A stretch of DNA of 64,000 nucleotides. Origin: Paramecium sonneborni (taxonomy: Eukaryota; Ciliophora; Oligohymenophorea; Peniculida; Parameciidae). The stretch spans positions 280,508-344,507 of the forward strand of contig CAJJDN010000031.1 of the NCBI GenBank assembly GCA_905182985.1, written 5' to 3'. Position numbers and translations under genes: made by a program. The notes under the pieces were generated by a model. That model searched no databases and had not been told where the DNA came from. It worked only from the letters and a program-made list of their open reading frames with translations. Of this stretch, positions 1 to 13,526 are shown one piece after another. Each line of letters begins with the position of its first letter. Position 1 is the first letter of the stretch.

Positions 1-2206
1 AATGTTAAAAAGAAAAATTAGTGTACTAGGTTAATACGTAAGAGAATATAGAAAATCTTAGAACTTTTGGGAAGTATTTAGCTATGGTTTATTATGTAAG
101 GGATTAAAATGAATCAATAGGATTAATAAGATTCTGCAAAAGTTTTTATTAATGTTTAATGTTTAATATAGATAAGAATCATAATCAGTTTTCTGCTATC
201 TTACTTAAAGAATATCCCATATACCCATGTACTTAAATGTATCTTTTTTATTTGCCATATATGTGCATTTATTTATATTCATTTTCATATTGAATACTTT
301 TAATGTGGATAACAATGATTCTATTAAATATTTTGATGATCTTCCATTAGTCAGTATTACAATGTCATCTGCATATGTATTGTTCTTGTTTATATTAAAG
401 TTATTTTTGAATCCTCTTTTTATTTTATTAATTCAGTTTTAGAGCCATAAAAGAGTTTTTGTTCTCCATTCAATTAATAATTTATTAAAATATAGATTAA
501 ATAGTATTGGAGCAATTAATGATCCTTAATGTACTCCATTTTTCAAAAATATTTTAATCTTCTTTATTGGATCCAAAAAAAACATTTCCTCATATAATGT
601 CATTAGAAAATCTGCTGCTTCCTTATCCATCCATTTTCTTTATATTATTATCTCATTTAATTTTTCTCTGTTTACTGAATTGTAAGCATTTGATAGATCT
701 ATAAATATCATTTATTTATTTGGTGCTCTATTCCTTGCAAATTCAATAACATACCATAAATTTATTTAAGTTCCTTATCCAGGTACAAATCCCACTTAGT
801 CTAATGTATATTTTGTCTTCATCAATCTTTAAATATCTAATAAGTCTATTTATCTATCTGTGTCTTTTATATTTTCGTATTCTCTTATATGTTTCATCCA
901 TAAAGGTATAATATCTGATAGTCTCATCCAATCGAATGATACAGCTTTTTTATATGTTTTATATCTATCTCCTAGAAATTATCTTTCTATATATTTATGT
1001 AATTTATTTAATCTATTCTATTTTCTTTCTCTTTTATAGAATCAGGCCTTTCCTCTTCAAATTTTGTATGCTTAGAGAAACACAAATAGCTATTTTAAAA
1101 TTATCTAACTTTAATAATCTATTCCAATTTCTTGTATACTTTTTATGTTCAATTAGTTCTTCTTATATGTTTATAAGTTCATTTGATACTACATAATTAA
1201 TTTTTTGTAATCTGTTTCTATTTATCCATTTCTATTAATAGCATTGGTAATTTATCCTTCTATTATTCTGCCTACTTTGGCTTTATGTTTTATAAATTTA
1301 TAATATTCTTTTGAATTATAACATCTTTAACTTCTATCTATGTTTCAAAGTCTAAATCCCATTCTTAATACTTGGGTGTTTTAAATTATACTATCTTTAT
1401 TTCTTTAGGTAGATTACCACATTATTCTATTAGATCCCATATATTTTTAATTTATTACCTTTTTCCTAACAAGTGTTTATCAATTTTTATCTTGATTAAA
1501 ATATAGAAAAGATAATCCACTCTTTTATGGTATAAAATTAAATAAAACTCATGAATTTTATGAGAATTTTATTGATAAACAAATTTCTCAAATTTAACTA
1601 ATATCCCTCCATAAATTTTATCACAATCTCCGGTTAATAATGCAAAATCACATCTATTAGTAACACAAAAATTCTATCAATTCTCTCCTCTATTCATTCC
1701 ATTAGTTTAATGCTTTTATTACTGCAATCTTAATTACCATTTGAATATCCTTTGATAATGATGATTTATGAATTTCCTTTTTTTTAGATAAGTATCTGAA
1801 GTTGTTTAATATGTCATTATTAGTATAAATAGAGCAAACCACAACAAATATAAAATATTTATTGATATTATGATATTTTAATAATAAATATAATTAATTA
1901 AATTATGAATCCTTAATGAGGATACCTGTCGATTTGCTGTCAATACAATTCTTTCAATTTGTAATAAACCTATGGTTGCAATTAACTATCCAGGAATTTA
2001 TTGATGTAGGTTCCAATTTTTATCTTTTTAACATATCCAGCACTTAATGATGATTCTATAGATGCAGAAGTTGAGGTTTCATTTGGTTCCCATACTTACC
2101 GAATAAAATCAAGTTCATTCTTGTTTCCAGAATCAATTATTTCCTTTATAATCTCATCATTAGTTTTCTTGGCAGCCATTCTCAAATTAATTGCCTCTGA
2201 ATTCAT
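1..2206 (-). mobile_element. Degenerate non-LTR (LINE-like) retrotransposon, truncated by window edge
   Basis: Read on the minus strand with TAA/TAG as Gln, about 100 to 950 encodes a reverse transcriptase. Motifs in order are DIIPLWMKHI, LDQVGFVPGQGTQINL (fingers), MIFIDLSNAYNSVNRE (motif A, with the first catalytic Asp), NGVHQGSLIAPILFNLYF (motif B) and TYADDIVILT (YADD catalytic box), followed by FKYMGIW. A second open stretch lies upstream at about 1190-1640 in other frames, and a short ORF sits at the 5' end. The frame changes near 1640, 1195 and 1050, so the element is probably inactive, unless some breaks are sequencing errors. The 3' end lies left of the window. No flanking repeat or target-site duplication could be located. 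Confidence 0.85.
1940..2206 (-). CDS. Small ORF (88 aa), possibly the 5' ORF of the retrotransposon
   Basis: An open frame of 88 codons starts with MNSEAINLRMAAKKTNDEII and ends at TGA (1940-1942). It lies directly upstream, on the same strand, of the reverse transcriptase remnants, so it may be the N-terminal part of the element's first ORF. I recognise no domain. It has one in-frame TAA and two in-frame TAG codons read as Gln. Alternatively it is a small host gene or a chance ORF. Confidence 0.35.
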
Positions 2207-3141
2207 TATAATAATAAATAAAATAAAAAATCAGAGATTTTAGTTTTCATCATATATATTCAAATGGATAAATCTTAAATTAAAGAGTTTTTTGAAATTC
2301 TTTTACTCTTAATATAAAAATATATAGCTCTATAGTTAAACTCATTAATATCCATGATGAATTCAAAATTATAGGAGATAATTTTATTAGAAAATTTATA
2401 TTACTTAGATTTAAAATAAAATTTATTTCCATTTATATCTCTAGTTATTTTCCGAATTAGGCAGAATGCCATAATTATGAAGAAATCTAATTTTTTTAAT
2501 TAAATAAAAAAAAAATAATATGATTTTTTAAATCAATTAAAGTTATTTATTTGAAACCTAGAAAATTAATGTCTGCTTGATAGATAAGTTTTTGATTCTT
2601 TTTTATTTGATGATTTCATTTATTTCTTAATGATATTTAAGTTTCTTTCATCTGTACTGGTAATCTATTTTTATAGTTTTAGCGATAAATTATGAAAATT
2701 ATTTATTTATCTTTTGATTTAATATCTAAAATAATATTGAAAGTTTATAAATTTTTAGATTTTACTATTTAAGTATTAAGGTTCAAAATGTAAAACATAA
2801 TAATTAAAAGAAATTGTATAAAATTTAATAAATACATATATGTTTTAGTTAGAATTTATTTTTGAAGTTATTATAATACTCTTATCTTAAAATTCATTAT
2901 TTCTGAAAATTAAGAATCCAACTTGTTATTGAAATGTAATAAAGGAAATAATATACACCCGTTCTTGTTATTACTAGTTTTAAAGAGTTAATAAGCTTTT
3001 AAGAAGGAATGGTTAAAAAAAGCATCTAAATTTTAGAATAAATTCTTTTTTTATCTAAATCTGACAGAGGAATTTCTATAGTAATCTCAAATAAAAATTA
3101 TGATTTTAAAATAATTTAAAAAAGAATTTTATTTTTCTTAT
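2207..3141. other. A+T-rich intergenic region
   Basis: About 930 bases between the retrotransposon and the glycyl-tRNA synthetase start. I see no frame with convincing coding composition on either strand, no RNA gene and no obvious repeat. Confidence 0.5.
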
Positions 3142-5122
3142 ATGCTGCAACAACTAAATAAAGAAGTATTATATGAAATGATGAATAGGTTTTATTGAAA
3201 AGAAGAGAGGCATTAGAATAAGTGATAAAAAGAAGATTTATTTATTAACCTGCTTTTTCACTTTATGGAGGAGTGGCAGGATTATATGATTATGGACCTG
3301 TTGGATGTGCAATAAAAACAAATATAGAATAATATTGGAGAGAACACTTTATAATAGAAGAAGACTTATTTGAGATAGCAGCAACAATTTTAACTCCAGA
3401 GCCAGTATTAAAAGCATCTGGACACGTGGATAGATTTACAGATTTATTAGTTTGTGATACTAAGACAGGAACAGGATATAGAGCTGATAAAATAGTTACA
3501 GAGGTAATAATATAAGTATAAGTGTAATAGACATTGGAATAGAGAATAGCAAAAGAAGGAGATAAATTAGGAGCTGATGTTAAAGCTAAGTATTTAGCAG
3601 TTATAAAAGATGTTGATACATATAAATAGGATAAGATGAAAGAGATTATAGCTGAATTATAAATAAAGGCTCCTGAAACTGGAAATGAAGTAATAAAATA
3701 GATAATAAATAATTAGTTAACTGATCCATCTCCATTTAATTTAATGTTACCAACAATAGTAGGACCCTCAACAAAGTTACCTGCTTTTTTGAGACCAGAA
3801 ACAGCTTAAGGAATGTTTCTTAATTTTGCTAGACTTTTAGAATAGAATGGAGGAAGAGTACCATTTGGAGCAGCTTAAATAGGATTAGGATTTAGAAATG
3901 AAATAGCTCCAAGAGGAGGATTATTAAGATGTAGAGAATTTTAAATGGCTGAAATTGAATATTTTGTAGATCCAACAGAGAAAGCTACCTTTAAGAAATT
4001 TAATAAATATATCAATTTAGAAATACCTTTATTATCTAGATAACTTTAAGCTGATGCTTTATAACATTAACCTTTTAAAATGGGAGATGCTGTAAAAGCA
4101 GGAATTATTAATAATGAAACACTTGCTTATTTTATATGCAGAACATATCTTTATTTAGTTGAAATAGGAATTAATCCAGTTAATATTAGATTTAGATAAC
4201 ATTAAGCAGATGAAATGGCTCATTATTCATCTGATTGTTGGGATGCAGAAATTGAAATGTCTAGTGGATGGGTTGAATGTGTTGGATTAGCTGATAGATC
4301 TGCATATGATCTTAATGCTCATTCTAATGCAACTGGATAAAAATTATAAGCTGCCCGTAAATTTAAAGTTCCTTAACCAAGACAAGTTTTATCAATCATA
4401 TTAGATAAATAAAAAATTGGAAAAGAATTGAAAAAAGATGGAATGGCTTTAATTAAATTTGTTGAAGCATTACCTGATGATGAAAAATTAGAATTATCAG
4501 AATATTTCTAAACTCATGATGAAAAGGTATTCAACATTGATGGAAAAGATTTAACTTTAAATAAGTAACTTGTTAAATTTGAATAAAAAACTATGAATGT
4601 AATGGAAGAAAAGTTTATTCCACATGTTATTGAACCAGCATTTGGAATAGGAAGAATTTTATAAGCTATAATTGAACATTCTTTTAACTAAAGAGATGAT
4701 CCTTAAAAAACATTTTTTAAATTCTCTCCAAGAGTTGCACCTGTTAAATGTTCAATCTTATCTGTTGTCTAAAATGAAGAATTTGATCTTGTTATTTAAG
4801 AATTAAGTATTATTATACTTATTTTTTAGCTGCATCTCTTAAGAAATTGGGAATATCTTGTAAAACTGATAATGCTGGAGTTGCTCTAGGAAAAAAATAT
4901 GCTAGAACTGATGAAATTGGAATCCCATTTGCTATCACAGTAGATAAAGAAACACTTACTGCTTAATCTGTTACATTAAGAGAAATTGAAACTACTAAAT
5001 AAGTTAGAGTTCCTATTGTTGAAGTACCTAGAATTATTCTTGAATTAAGCAGTGGATTAATTCTTTGGACAGATGTTTTAACCAAATATCCACTTTTTGC
5101 TGCCAAAGAAGAAGATGCTTGA
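3142..5122 (+). CDS. GARS: Glycyl-tRNA synthetase (alpha2, class II)
   Basis: Charges tRNA-Gly. The N-terminal part reads [21 protein letters not shown] and then [18 protein letters not shown], characteristic of the eukaryotic/archaeal dimeric enzyme. Class II motif 2 appears as [20 protein letters not shown] and motif 3 as [11 protein letters not shown]-terminal anticodon-binding domain follows ([20 protein letters not shown]). Three introns restore the frame: 3166-3188 (23 nt), 3504-3530 (27 nt) and 4807-4829 (23 nt). The start at 3142 is chosen because splicing the first intron joins MLQQLNKE to [11 protein letters not shown] in frame. There is no N-terminal WHEP-like extension. The stop is TGA at 5120. 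It is the first of three plus-strand genes. Confidence 0.95.
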
Positions 5123-5550
5123 GTATTATTAAACAACCAATCGTTAAAATTTTCTTTAAATTTCTATTCCTCCTCTCATTTTTAAAAATATCAATTTTTA
5201 TATAGTCATATTCAAAAACTGTTATTATGTTTATCTAAATTTATTTATATTAGATATAATTCTTTAGTTTTTTATATTCAAATTTTTGGAAGCTTCTACA
5301 TATTTAGCAATAACATTTAATCTATTCTGAAATCTAATTATCGAAATTCATACTATTTTTATGAAGAAATATTTATTTAAATAATTTTATTATAAAAGTA
5401 AATAGATGCAGAAATAATTAAGTGCTTATGATTAGTACAATATTTATATAAAAATATAGATTAGAATAATTGTACTAAAGAAATGATATTGTAATTTCTG
5501 ATTATCAATCTGCTTTATCTAATTAGATTCTTTTATTCAGCACCTCTAAG
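5123..5550. other. Intergenic region
   Basis: About 430 bases of A+T-rich sequence between two plus-strand genes. No gene or structured element recognised. Upstream exons of the next gene could lie here but cannot be supported. Confidence 0.4.
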
Positions 5551-7762
5551 ATGGATTAAGATAAGACTTTTATTTAAATTTAGACTGATCAAATTTCAAC
5601 TCAAATAGGTATTCAATATTGAATATTCAGCTACTGTTAATGTACCAAATGCAAAATAAATTCATCTCAAAGATTTGTAAAGTTAAGAATTCACTTAGAT
5701 ATTTTCATAAAATTAAGAAATTATTTTATACTAGTTTATGCATTCTTCTCAAACTATATCAATTAGTTATCTTGAATTTCTTGAATCATTTGCTATCACC
5801 TATAATGGATTTACAATAATAGTAGAAAATGAACAAGACATTCATAAATAATAGTATCCTAAATATAGAGAAAGATTTATTTCAAATGTTTCAACCTTCT
5901 TTGGAATTTTGTAAAAATTAAGTATGGCCTCTTTTTGTAATTTTAAAAAAGATTTATCTAATAGAAGCTTAATTGGTATTTGTTGCTATAAATCTATATA
6001 ATGGCTAGGAATAGTTGAACATTATGGTTCAGAAAAATTGTTACCTCCTAATGTAGTCAAAAATTTTTTGTAAAAATATAACTTAGAATTTGTTTTTGTC
6101 AAATGCTATAAAAATTTGAGTCATAATTCTTTATAATAAATTTATCAAGAAATAAGAAATTAATTATTGTTTGATTTTAATGAAATGAATAGAGGATCAA
6201 CGATATATCTATGGAGTTAAGAATAATTTTTAGGATGTTATTTCATTGGGCATAAGCATTATGAAATATTAGAAACTGTCAAAAGAATGTTAATAGATAA
6301 AAGAAACATATAAGGACCATTTACTTTTCTTGGTGAATATGATCTGAGCAGAGATGAAACTTAATTTTATAAGAAGTACATCTAAAGAATATTACAGGAA
6401 AATTAATAGGATTAAACTTTTTCTAATCTTACTTCTATTATTTTTAATAATATTTTACATGATTAATTTAAATTTAACTTTAAATTTGAAAATAGATATC
6501 CATTATCATTTTGCATGAAGCCTACCTTGATAGTTATAATTCCAATAGGTTTTAATCTCACAGGATTAGGATTCGATAGATTATTTTAATCATTGTAATA
6601 AACATTTTTCTTTGTCAAAAAAATAAAATCTCCTGACCAAATTACTAATCATTATTAAATTTACTGTTTTGATAAGTGTTTTTGTTTGGATTAATCATTA
6701 AAATTAATTGATTATCTAAAAAAAAAGAAAAACATAAAGACGATCGGCCTCTTGTAAGAAAATAATTAATAAAATTATAAACTAAAGAATGGAATATTTT
6801 TTCCTTTTTCATTTGATTATATATCTTATAGTTTAATAGAGTCATCAAAAAATTATGATGATTTTTAAGATACTATTAAAATTTTATTATCTTATTAAGA
6901 TCAAGATATGAAGTAATTACCTCTAGATGAATTATTATATATTTCAATTATGCCAGAAGACTAAAATTAAAGAAAAAATAATTTCTTATGCTCTGAATAG
7001 GATGTTATAGAAATTATTTTTAACAAAAATCTTAATATGGATTAAACTCATAATCATTTTTTAAGTTTGAGAAAGAATTCTTCTTTTTTTAAAGATTAAA
7101 ATTTGTAAGTACTACAGCAATTATTCCAAAGGTAAAGTTTTAAATTAATTGCTGATATAGAAGCTTAAATGAAAATATTTTTGTTAAACCCTAAAACATC
7201 AAAATCATATGTAATTATTACAACTGAATAATATAAACCAGAATTGATAAAGAATAGATCAAATTAATACATTATCTCTAATGATAGTTGGAAAGAAATA
7301 GAGGATTATGTACTTGATTCATTGGAGTTAGTAAGTTAAAAATATAAATAGAATGAGAGTTTATCTTAAACATTAGAAATTTTAACTAAATAATTTCTAG
7401 AATGTGGTCAGGTAGTTTATAAAAATAATTTAAATCCTTTATCAATATTGAATAAACATTAAAAAATGTTTTATGTAAAAATGTAAATTGTTGTAATTGT
7501 ACTAAATGGAATTATAATAATACTACCTTAAGATTTGAAATTATTTTAGGGAATAACAATTTACACAAAAAAATTAGAAGCTTCAAATATGTTAGATATT
7601 TTAAATATTTTGAAGGTGAATATAGAGATACTTTAATAAGAAAATAAATCTGAGAGATTTATTTTAGATTAGTAATTTTAATTTAACAATCAAGATTGGA
7701 ATGCATATATTGTAAAATTTTAATCACCTGAAATTAATTTTGAGAATTTATAGTAAGAATGA
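5551..7762 (+). CDS. Unrecognised protein of about 730 aa
   Basis: A long frame starts MDQDKTFIQIQTDQISTQ, crosses a 22-nt intron (5609-5630) and then stays open to TGA at 7760-7762 with very many in-frame TAA/TAG (Gln) codons. Composition is clearly coding: Gln/Asn/Lys/Ile-rich, with segments such as SLIGICCYKSIQWLGIVEHY and QGPFTFLGEYDLSRDETQFY. No signal peptide or membrane segment is evident. I do not recognise the family and assign no function. It lies in the same direction as the flanking genes, 167 bases upstream of the Myb-like gene. Confidence 0.75.
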
Positions 7763-7929
7763 TTCATAATGTATATTTATATATAAAAAAATAACTTAAA
7801 AAGGTAATTATTATTAGAGATAAATTAAATTCTAATAAATATTTAAAGTCTTTTTCAAAATCATTTTATAATTTAGTTTTGATATTTAAATCCTACAAAT
7901 ATGGAAAAAATAAATTTGATATTAAAATA

Positions 7930-9319
7930 ATGCCTAAACATGTTTAAGAATATACTGAAAGAGTAAGATTTTAAATAAGATTTAGTTTGATTAAGTATTA
8001 GAGATGTTAGTTTAAAAGGTAGAAGGAGAAGCTAAATGGGCAGAAATTACAAGACAAATGAAAAATTTGTATGGAATAAATGTGCCTTAGAAACCTATGG
8101 TTTAAGCTAGATGGAGAGCTATAGATCCAAAAATAAATAGAGAACCTTTTACATCAGAAGAGATGGTGTAACATTGGCATCATTGTGTAAGATTTAAATG
8201 TCATTGGGATGCTATACGAGATTAATATGAATTAATTGGTTAACAAAGAGATAAGACTTATTTATCATAGAGATTTTCTATTTATTTTACTTAAAAGTTA
8301 TCAGAATTGAATAGAGAAATAGGGAAGATAGCATCATATAATTAATAGAAAATAGATACAATGAGAGATACTACTAAAAAAGAGTTATAGAATTTAACAG
8401 TAGAGATCCTTTAAGTGTTTAAGATTAATCAACAAGAGAAATTATAGTGAGTTGTAAATCATTAGTAAAAGTAATGACTTATTTAATTGATAATTCACAT
8501 CTCTAAGCTGAATTAATGTGGATAGAAGTTAATAAGATAATATCTCCAGCAAAGTTTTAGAAATTATTATTCAATATCTTTATAATGGATACTATTGTAT
8601 TAATCTCTTGTAATGAATTAAAAGCTATTGATGATACATCTGATTTAATTAATGCTGATGATTTCAGAAAAGGAAAATACATTAAACCAACAAAAATAAG
8701 ATTTTGGAATAATGCACTTGAATAAGAATCAAGTCCTGAATGTACAGAAGAAGAAGAAATCCTGACAACAGCAGTTCGATTAAGTAGAATGGGGCCATAA
8801 ACTTAATTTACAAAAAAAGATATTGAAGAAATTAAAGAAAGCTTTATTTATAAATATTGTAATACAGACTAAAATAAAGCATTTTATAATTGGTATAATG
8901 AAGCTAAGACATAAAAGAATGCTTTTTCTTCTGACTTAACTATAGATCTTATGGAATTGGAAGGAGGAAGATAATTATTAAATTATGATCCCACTCAACC
9001 TAAAAGGAAGTATGTTAAAAAATAAAAATCACAAAATAAAGTTCAAAAATAAATCGTTAAATTTTAAAGAAAGAAAAGAAAGATTTTAAATTAAGGGGAG
9101 GGAAAATAAAAAATAAAAACTAAAAAAGGTAGAATTCGAATTCATAAAGAAAGATTTCCTGGACAAGATACTGTTAATTTTAATTAATAATTAGAATAAG
9201 AAGAATCTAGCAATGATTATTAATTAATGGATGCAGAATAGATTTATAAAATTAATTAGAGAATGAATGCCAAAAATTTTTAAAGTTAAAGTCAAAATGC
9301 TAGTTAAGATAGTGATTGA
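7930..9319 (+). CDS. Myb/SANT-like DNA-binding protein (frame interrupted at an A6 run)
   Basis: After a 23-nt intron (7963-7985) the protein reads MPKHVQEYTER then FDQVLEMLVQKVEGEAKWAE. A Myb-like second unit follows: QARWRAIDPKINREPFTSEE, resembling the R2/R3 junction CRERW...DP.I....WT.EE, then a WHHCVRFKCHWDAI segment. The C-terminal third is basic (KRKYVKKQKSQNKVQKQ), consistent with a nuclear protein. The frame that carries the N-terminus stops at about 8450, while the coding frame resumes one phase over from the A6 run at 8376-8381. One missing A would restore it, so a sequencing error or a pseudogene is possible. The stop used is TGA at 9317. The Myb assignment is by motif only. Confidence 0.65.
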
Positions 9320-10271
9320 TCAATTATTAACTTATGATAAATTTAAACTAATATTGCTTTCTAAAAATGCTTCAATGTTTTTATCTCTCAATCAAATTTT
9401 TCTTTATTCTTTTTGGAAAAGAAATCTTGCAATACTTTAAAATTCAATTTTAAGGATTTTTACCATCAAAATCAAAGTCACAAAAAAACTATGTAAAAAT
9501 CTAATATTAGATTTCATATAATACAATTAACATATTCGTTTTTAATTTTCAACATTTTCATCAAATCATACACTAAATTACTCATAGTTTTCTTTATTTT
9601 TCTTAAATTAATAATAAACTCTTATGATCAGTAAAATGATAAAATTTCTTATTTAGTAGTCTTTTATCATTAAATAATTATATGATTATTTCAGTTTATT
9701 TTTCAACCATTTGTTTATATCTAAGGTAGCAAGTATGACCGGACTAATTGAAGTTGGATTCTCAACTATATAAAATTAACAAATATTTACAGATTTTTGA
9801 GTTTCAAAATTCAATCAAAAACTAGAGTATAAACATTTTTTATCTTAAAAATTAAGAAGCAAAAACACTTTTAATCATCTTTTAGGATGCCTTCATTTCT
9901 TTTAAATCTACTTTTGATTTTTAGTATTTTGAATATTGATCGAATTAAAATTAAATAAATTCTTTGCAATTTCACTGTTAAATATTATTAAAATGAGGAG
10001 GATGTTGATGTAAACTATAATATTTTCTAAATTTTTTCTATATCTTTTTTAAGGTCTTTGGATAAATTTAAATAATTTTTTATCTACTCTTGCAAAAGCT
10101 TTCTATTTTATCAATTTACATTTCCAAAAACAAATTAATTATAGATATTTCTGAAAATATACTATTGTTCATTTATCAATTTTATATACTACAAAAATGT
10201 AAGACAGAAAGAATTATAAAATGTATATTTATAAATATATTTGATTTTCAATCAATTTTTTTCTTGCGTAA
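9320..10271. other. Region without an intact gene; coding-like fragments on the minus strand
   Basis: Minus-strand stretches such as KSRQKIIQIYPKTLKKIQ (near 10.05 kb) and FCDFDFDGKNPQNQILKYCK (near 9.45 kb) look like protein but are broken by TGA and frame changes. No start, no splice-consistent model and no family recognised. It may be decayed coding sequence. Confidence 0.35.
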
Positions 10272-11246
10272 TCACTATTTTACATAACCTCTAAAAACTT
10301 TATCATTTATTTTGCTCTCTTTTCTCTAAGTTTCAGTTAATTATTCTTTTTGATTTTATTAATTTACTTATTCTATTTCCATATGATTCTCATCTTATGA
10401 ATTTAACACAGAATCATTAATATTGAATAATTATAAAGACTAATCAGTATCTCCATTAAATTAATTAAAATTATGAGGTTGAAATTCCTGAGGACAATTA
10501 TATGACATCATTTGAAGCAGACATCTAATCCATAAAAGTTTTTTATTTTAGGTACACTTTGGTCTTTTTTCTTTATTTTCTTAAAATTGATATTGAATTC
10601 CTCCAAATTATTTTATAATTTCTTCCTTAATCTTTTCTATTACATTGAATGATTATTCGTCATTCTTTATTGCAAGTTTTTTATATTTTTTTATTAAAGA
10701 TTCATATTCCTTCGATTATTTCTAAAACTTTTCGAATTCTTCAAATACTTTTTCTGAAACCACTACTATTTCCTTTTTTTCCTGTAATTGTGAAAGGAAA
10801 GATAGAATATAGTTTTAAACTTCTATGAAATAGTCATTAATTTATTTATCTTCATATTCTGATTATATTTTAATATATGTGTTCTTTCTTAATTTACTTT
10901 TTCCTTCAGATATCTCATAAATATGATTAATTTTGTTAATTACATTTGTGATTTGTTAAATTTTATCTATCTGGTAATTCCTCAAATTAAACTTGGCAAA
11001 CCTAATACAAAAAGCATAAAAAACAAATTATTTCTCTTTTGTGAATGAACATATCATAGAGGCAATATTATTCAAATAATCACCATATTGTTTCAAAGGA
11101 TCTATAGTCTACAATTTTTTTATAAATTTAAATTTATTAAGAAAACTTTGAACACTACTTTTATCGATGAGTTCTTAAAATCTCTAGTAATCTTCTTTGT
11201 ATTAAATGTTGTTGTTTTGTTGAATCTGTTGCTGATTTTAATTCAT
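10272..11246 (-). CDS. Unrecognised coiled-coil protein, 324 aa
   Basis: A single uninterrupted frame begins MNQNQQQIQQNNNIQYKEDY at 11246 and ends at TGA (10272-10274). No intron is needed. The middle is a long charged helix with coiled-coil character (EKVFEEFEKFQKQSKEYESL, then IKKYKKLAIKND). An isolated Cys-containing segment (KCTQNKKLLWIRCLLQMMSY) and a Gln/Asn-rich tail follow. No catalytic motif, signal peptide or membrane segment is visible. It stands alone in a gene-poor stretch. Function unknown. Confidence 0.7.
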
Positions 11247-13526
11247 AATTTTAATATTTCCTTTTCGCTTTTATTCATTTATAAATACAATTTAATTTTC
11301 CAGCCAAATATCAGATTTCATCAAAAAGTAAAATGGCAATAAAAATTCAATCAATTATCTTGATTCAATTCTCTTTTAGAATGGAACATCCAAACAACCC
11401 TTTAAAAATTCATCTATGAAAAATTATAAAATTATATTTAAGGTCAACAGAATAGACTTAAATAAACTATCCTAAGAGATGTTTTAAAGTTCTTTTATAA
11501 AATTTAATCAATAAAAATTTTACCCTTTATAATTCATTATTTCTATAAATAATTGAGCATCTAACTCTTAAAGTTTATTAAATCTTTTCCAAAGTTATTA
11601 AAATAATAATTTCATATAAAACCTATTATAACGTTCTCAATAACTCAAACAAAAACTTATATATTAATAAAGAAAATTTGAATTATTATTGAAAATTTAT
11701 GAAAAAGGACAAGGTTTTTATTATTTATTATATAAAATTCATTAAATTAAAGTTTAATTGAGATTTCAATCGATTTAAACTATGTAATACTATTAATAAA
11801 TCAGAACAAAATAACACAATAAAAATAAATAAGAATCACTGAATCTTGTTGAATGAACAAATACTAGATAAAGTAATATTTTAATATTTACTTTATTGAA
11901 TTGAAATAAAAAAATGAATGAAATATCAACTAGATCATGTTGAGTTGAATAATTCATTTATTTTTAAATTATCATATCAATAATAAATTACCTAATTTAG
12001 TATGGTTATACAATATTTGGGGATGACTCTTGAATTATACCAAGTATTATCTTTTTTTTTAAGTATAGCTTTACAAACATAAAAGATTTTTTCAAAAGAC
12101 CTTTAGAAGAACAAAAAAAAATTGATGGTGTATGGAATGAAATCTTTTAATTAATCAACTGCATTTAATTATTTCAAATATCTTATCTATATATCAAATG
12201 AATTAAGAATAGTTAAATTATTTGATCAGTGCCAGTAATGATAGTGATAATCAAGATCAAAATTTATATAATTTTTAATATATTTTAGTTTGGAATGAGA
12301 AACTTTTCATTATTGCTGTTGAACATTAAATTTTTAATTGAAATAATCAACTCATCTTAAAAAAAAGATTTATCAGAAAAAAATAAATATAATGCTTAAA
12401 AATTCATTAATTTATTAAAACACTAGAAAATATAGTAAGAAAAAAGATTGATTTTTACAAGAATATTATTTATTTAGAATTTGTTTTTTTTAATAAAGCC
12501 TCAGGCACTATTTTTATATTGAGACCACCTGAATTTTAAAATAATATACGAACCAGAATGATGATAAATTAATACAAATAATTAATCTTCTCTGAATCAA
12601 TCTACTTTATAACTAATTCCAATTAAAAATAATTTTTAATTTCTTTAAATTTAATTAAATTATTTATATAAATTTTTTATGGAATTAGCATGATAAAATT
12701 GCTTCTTATCAGGGTGTATATTTTAAATAAAAAAATAATCGAGAATGATAAATCAAATTAAAAGCATTGTAAAATAATTTTTTTATTATGAAATGAGCTT
12801 AATTTTAGTGTTAATTTTATCTTTAGTGATATTAAATAATTTAAAAATTATCCATAATTAAGTTCTTAATATAGCATAAATTTTTATTTATTAAAGAAGT
12901 TAAAAGAAAATTGAAATGCAGTTTTATATATCAAAATTTATGTGTTTCTATGGCAATTGAATACTTTTAGTGAATGTGAGTTGGATGTAATATAATTATT
13001 TTTATAAAGAAAAAAAGAAATCTCTTTATTAATTATTCAATGATCTTACATATATAAGTAAAATGATTAAACTGCTTCATATAGTTCTGCTGAGAATTTA
13101 AGTCGTATATAATAATTATAACAAAGATCTTGCAATTTAGAGATAAGATAAATTATATATGATAATAAAGTTCATCAATTGTTATAAAAATTGAATTTTG
13201 TCACTTAAATGAAATATCTAACCTCCAACCAGTTAATTTTCGCTAAATATTCCTTATTTTTTTTTAACATTTTTATTTCATTTAATTTTAATATTTCACT
13301 TATTTAAAAATCATTATTATTAGGTTTAAAATAAATCTTAATATAAGATTCCAAAATAAAGAAAATAAATTATTTTTACTGTTGTTGATCAAACGATCTT
13401 TATTCATATAAAGTTTTTATAAAATACATATATTTTTATATTTTATAATATTTAAGGCCTTAACTTTTTAAAAAATGTATTTATTAGAATATATATTAGA
13501 ATAGGATTAAATATGAATATAAATTC
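11247..13526. other. Gene-poor A+T-rich stretch
   Basis: About 2.3 kb with no intact gene found. A plus-strand coding-like fragment near 12060-12210 (reading FTNIKDFFKRPLEEQKKIDG) ends at TGA without a continuation I can splice. The rest is A+T-rich, with short homopolymers. Such a gap is unusual next to the tight spacing elsewhere in the window. Confidence 0.5.

Noticed and set aside
227..1196. Plus-strand ORFs of 71 and 86 aa
   Set aside because: They are shadows of the minus-strand reverse transcriptase and end at TAA/TAG, which are not stops here.
8340..8460. Spliced intron explaining the Myb-like frame change
   Set aside because: No GT...AG pair of normal length restores the frame without meeting TGA.
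9720..9790. tRNA-like segment in a slightly more G+C-rich patch
   Set aside because: No T-arm consensus and no four-arm pairing could be drawn.
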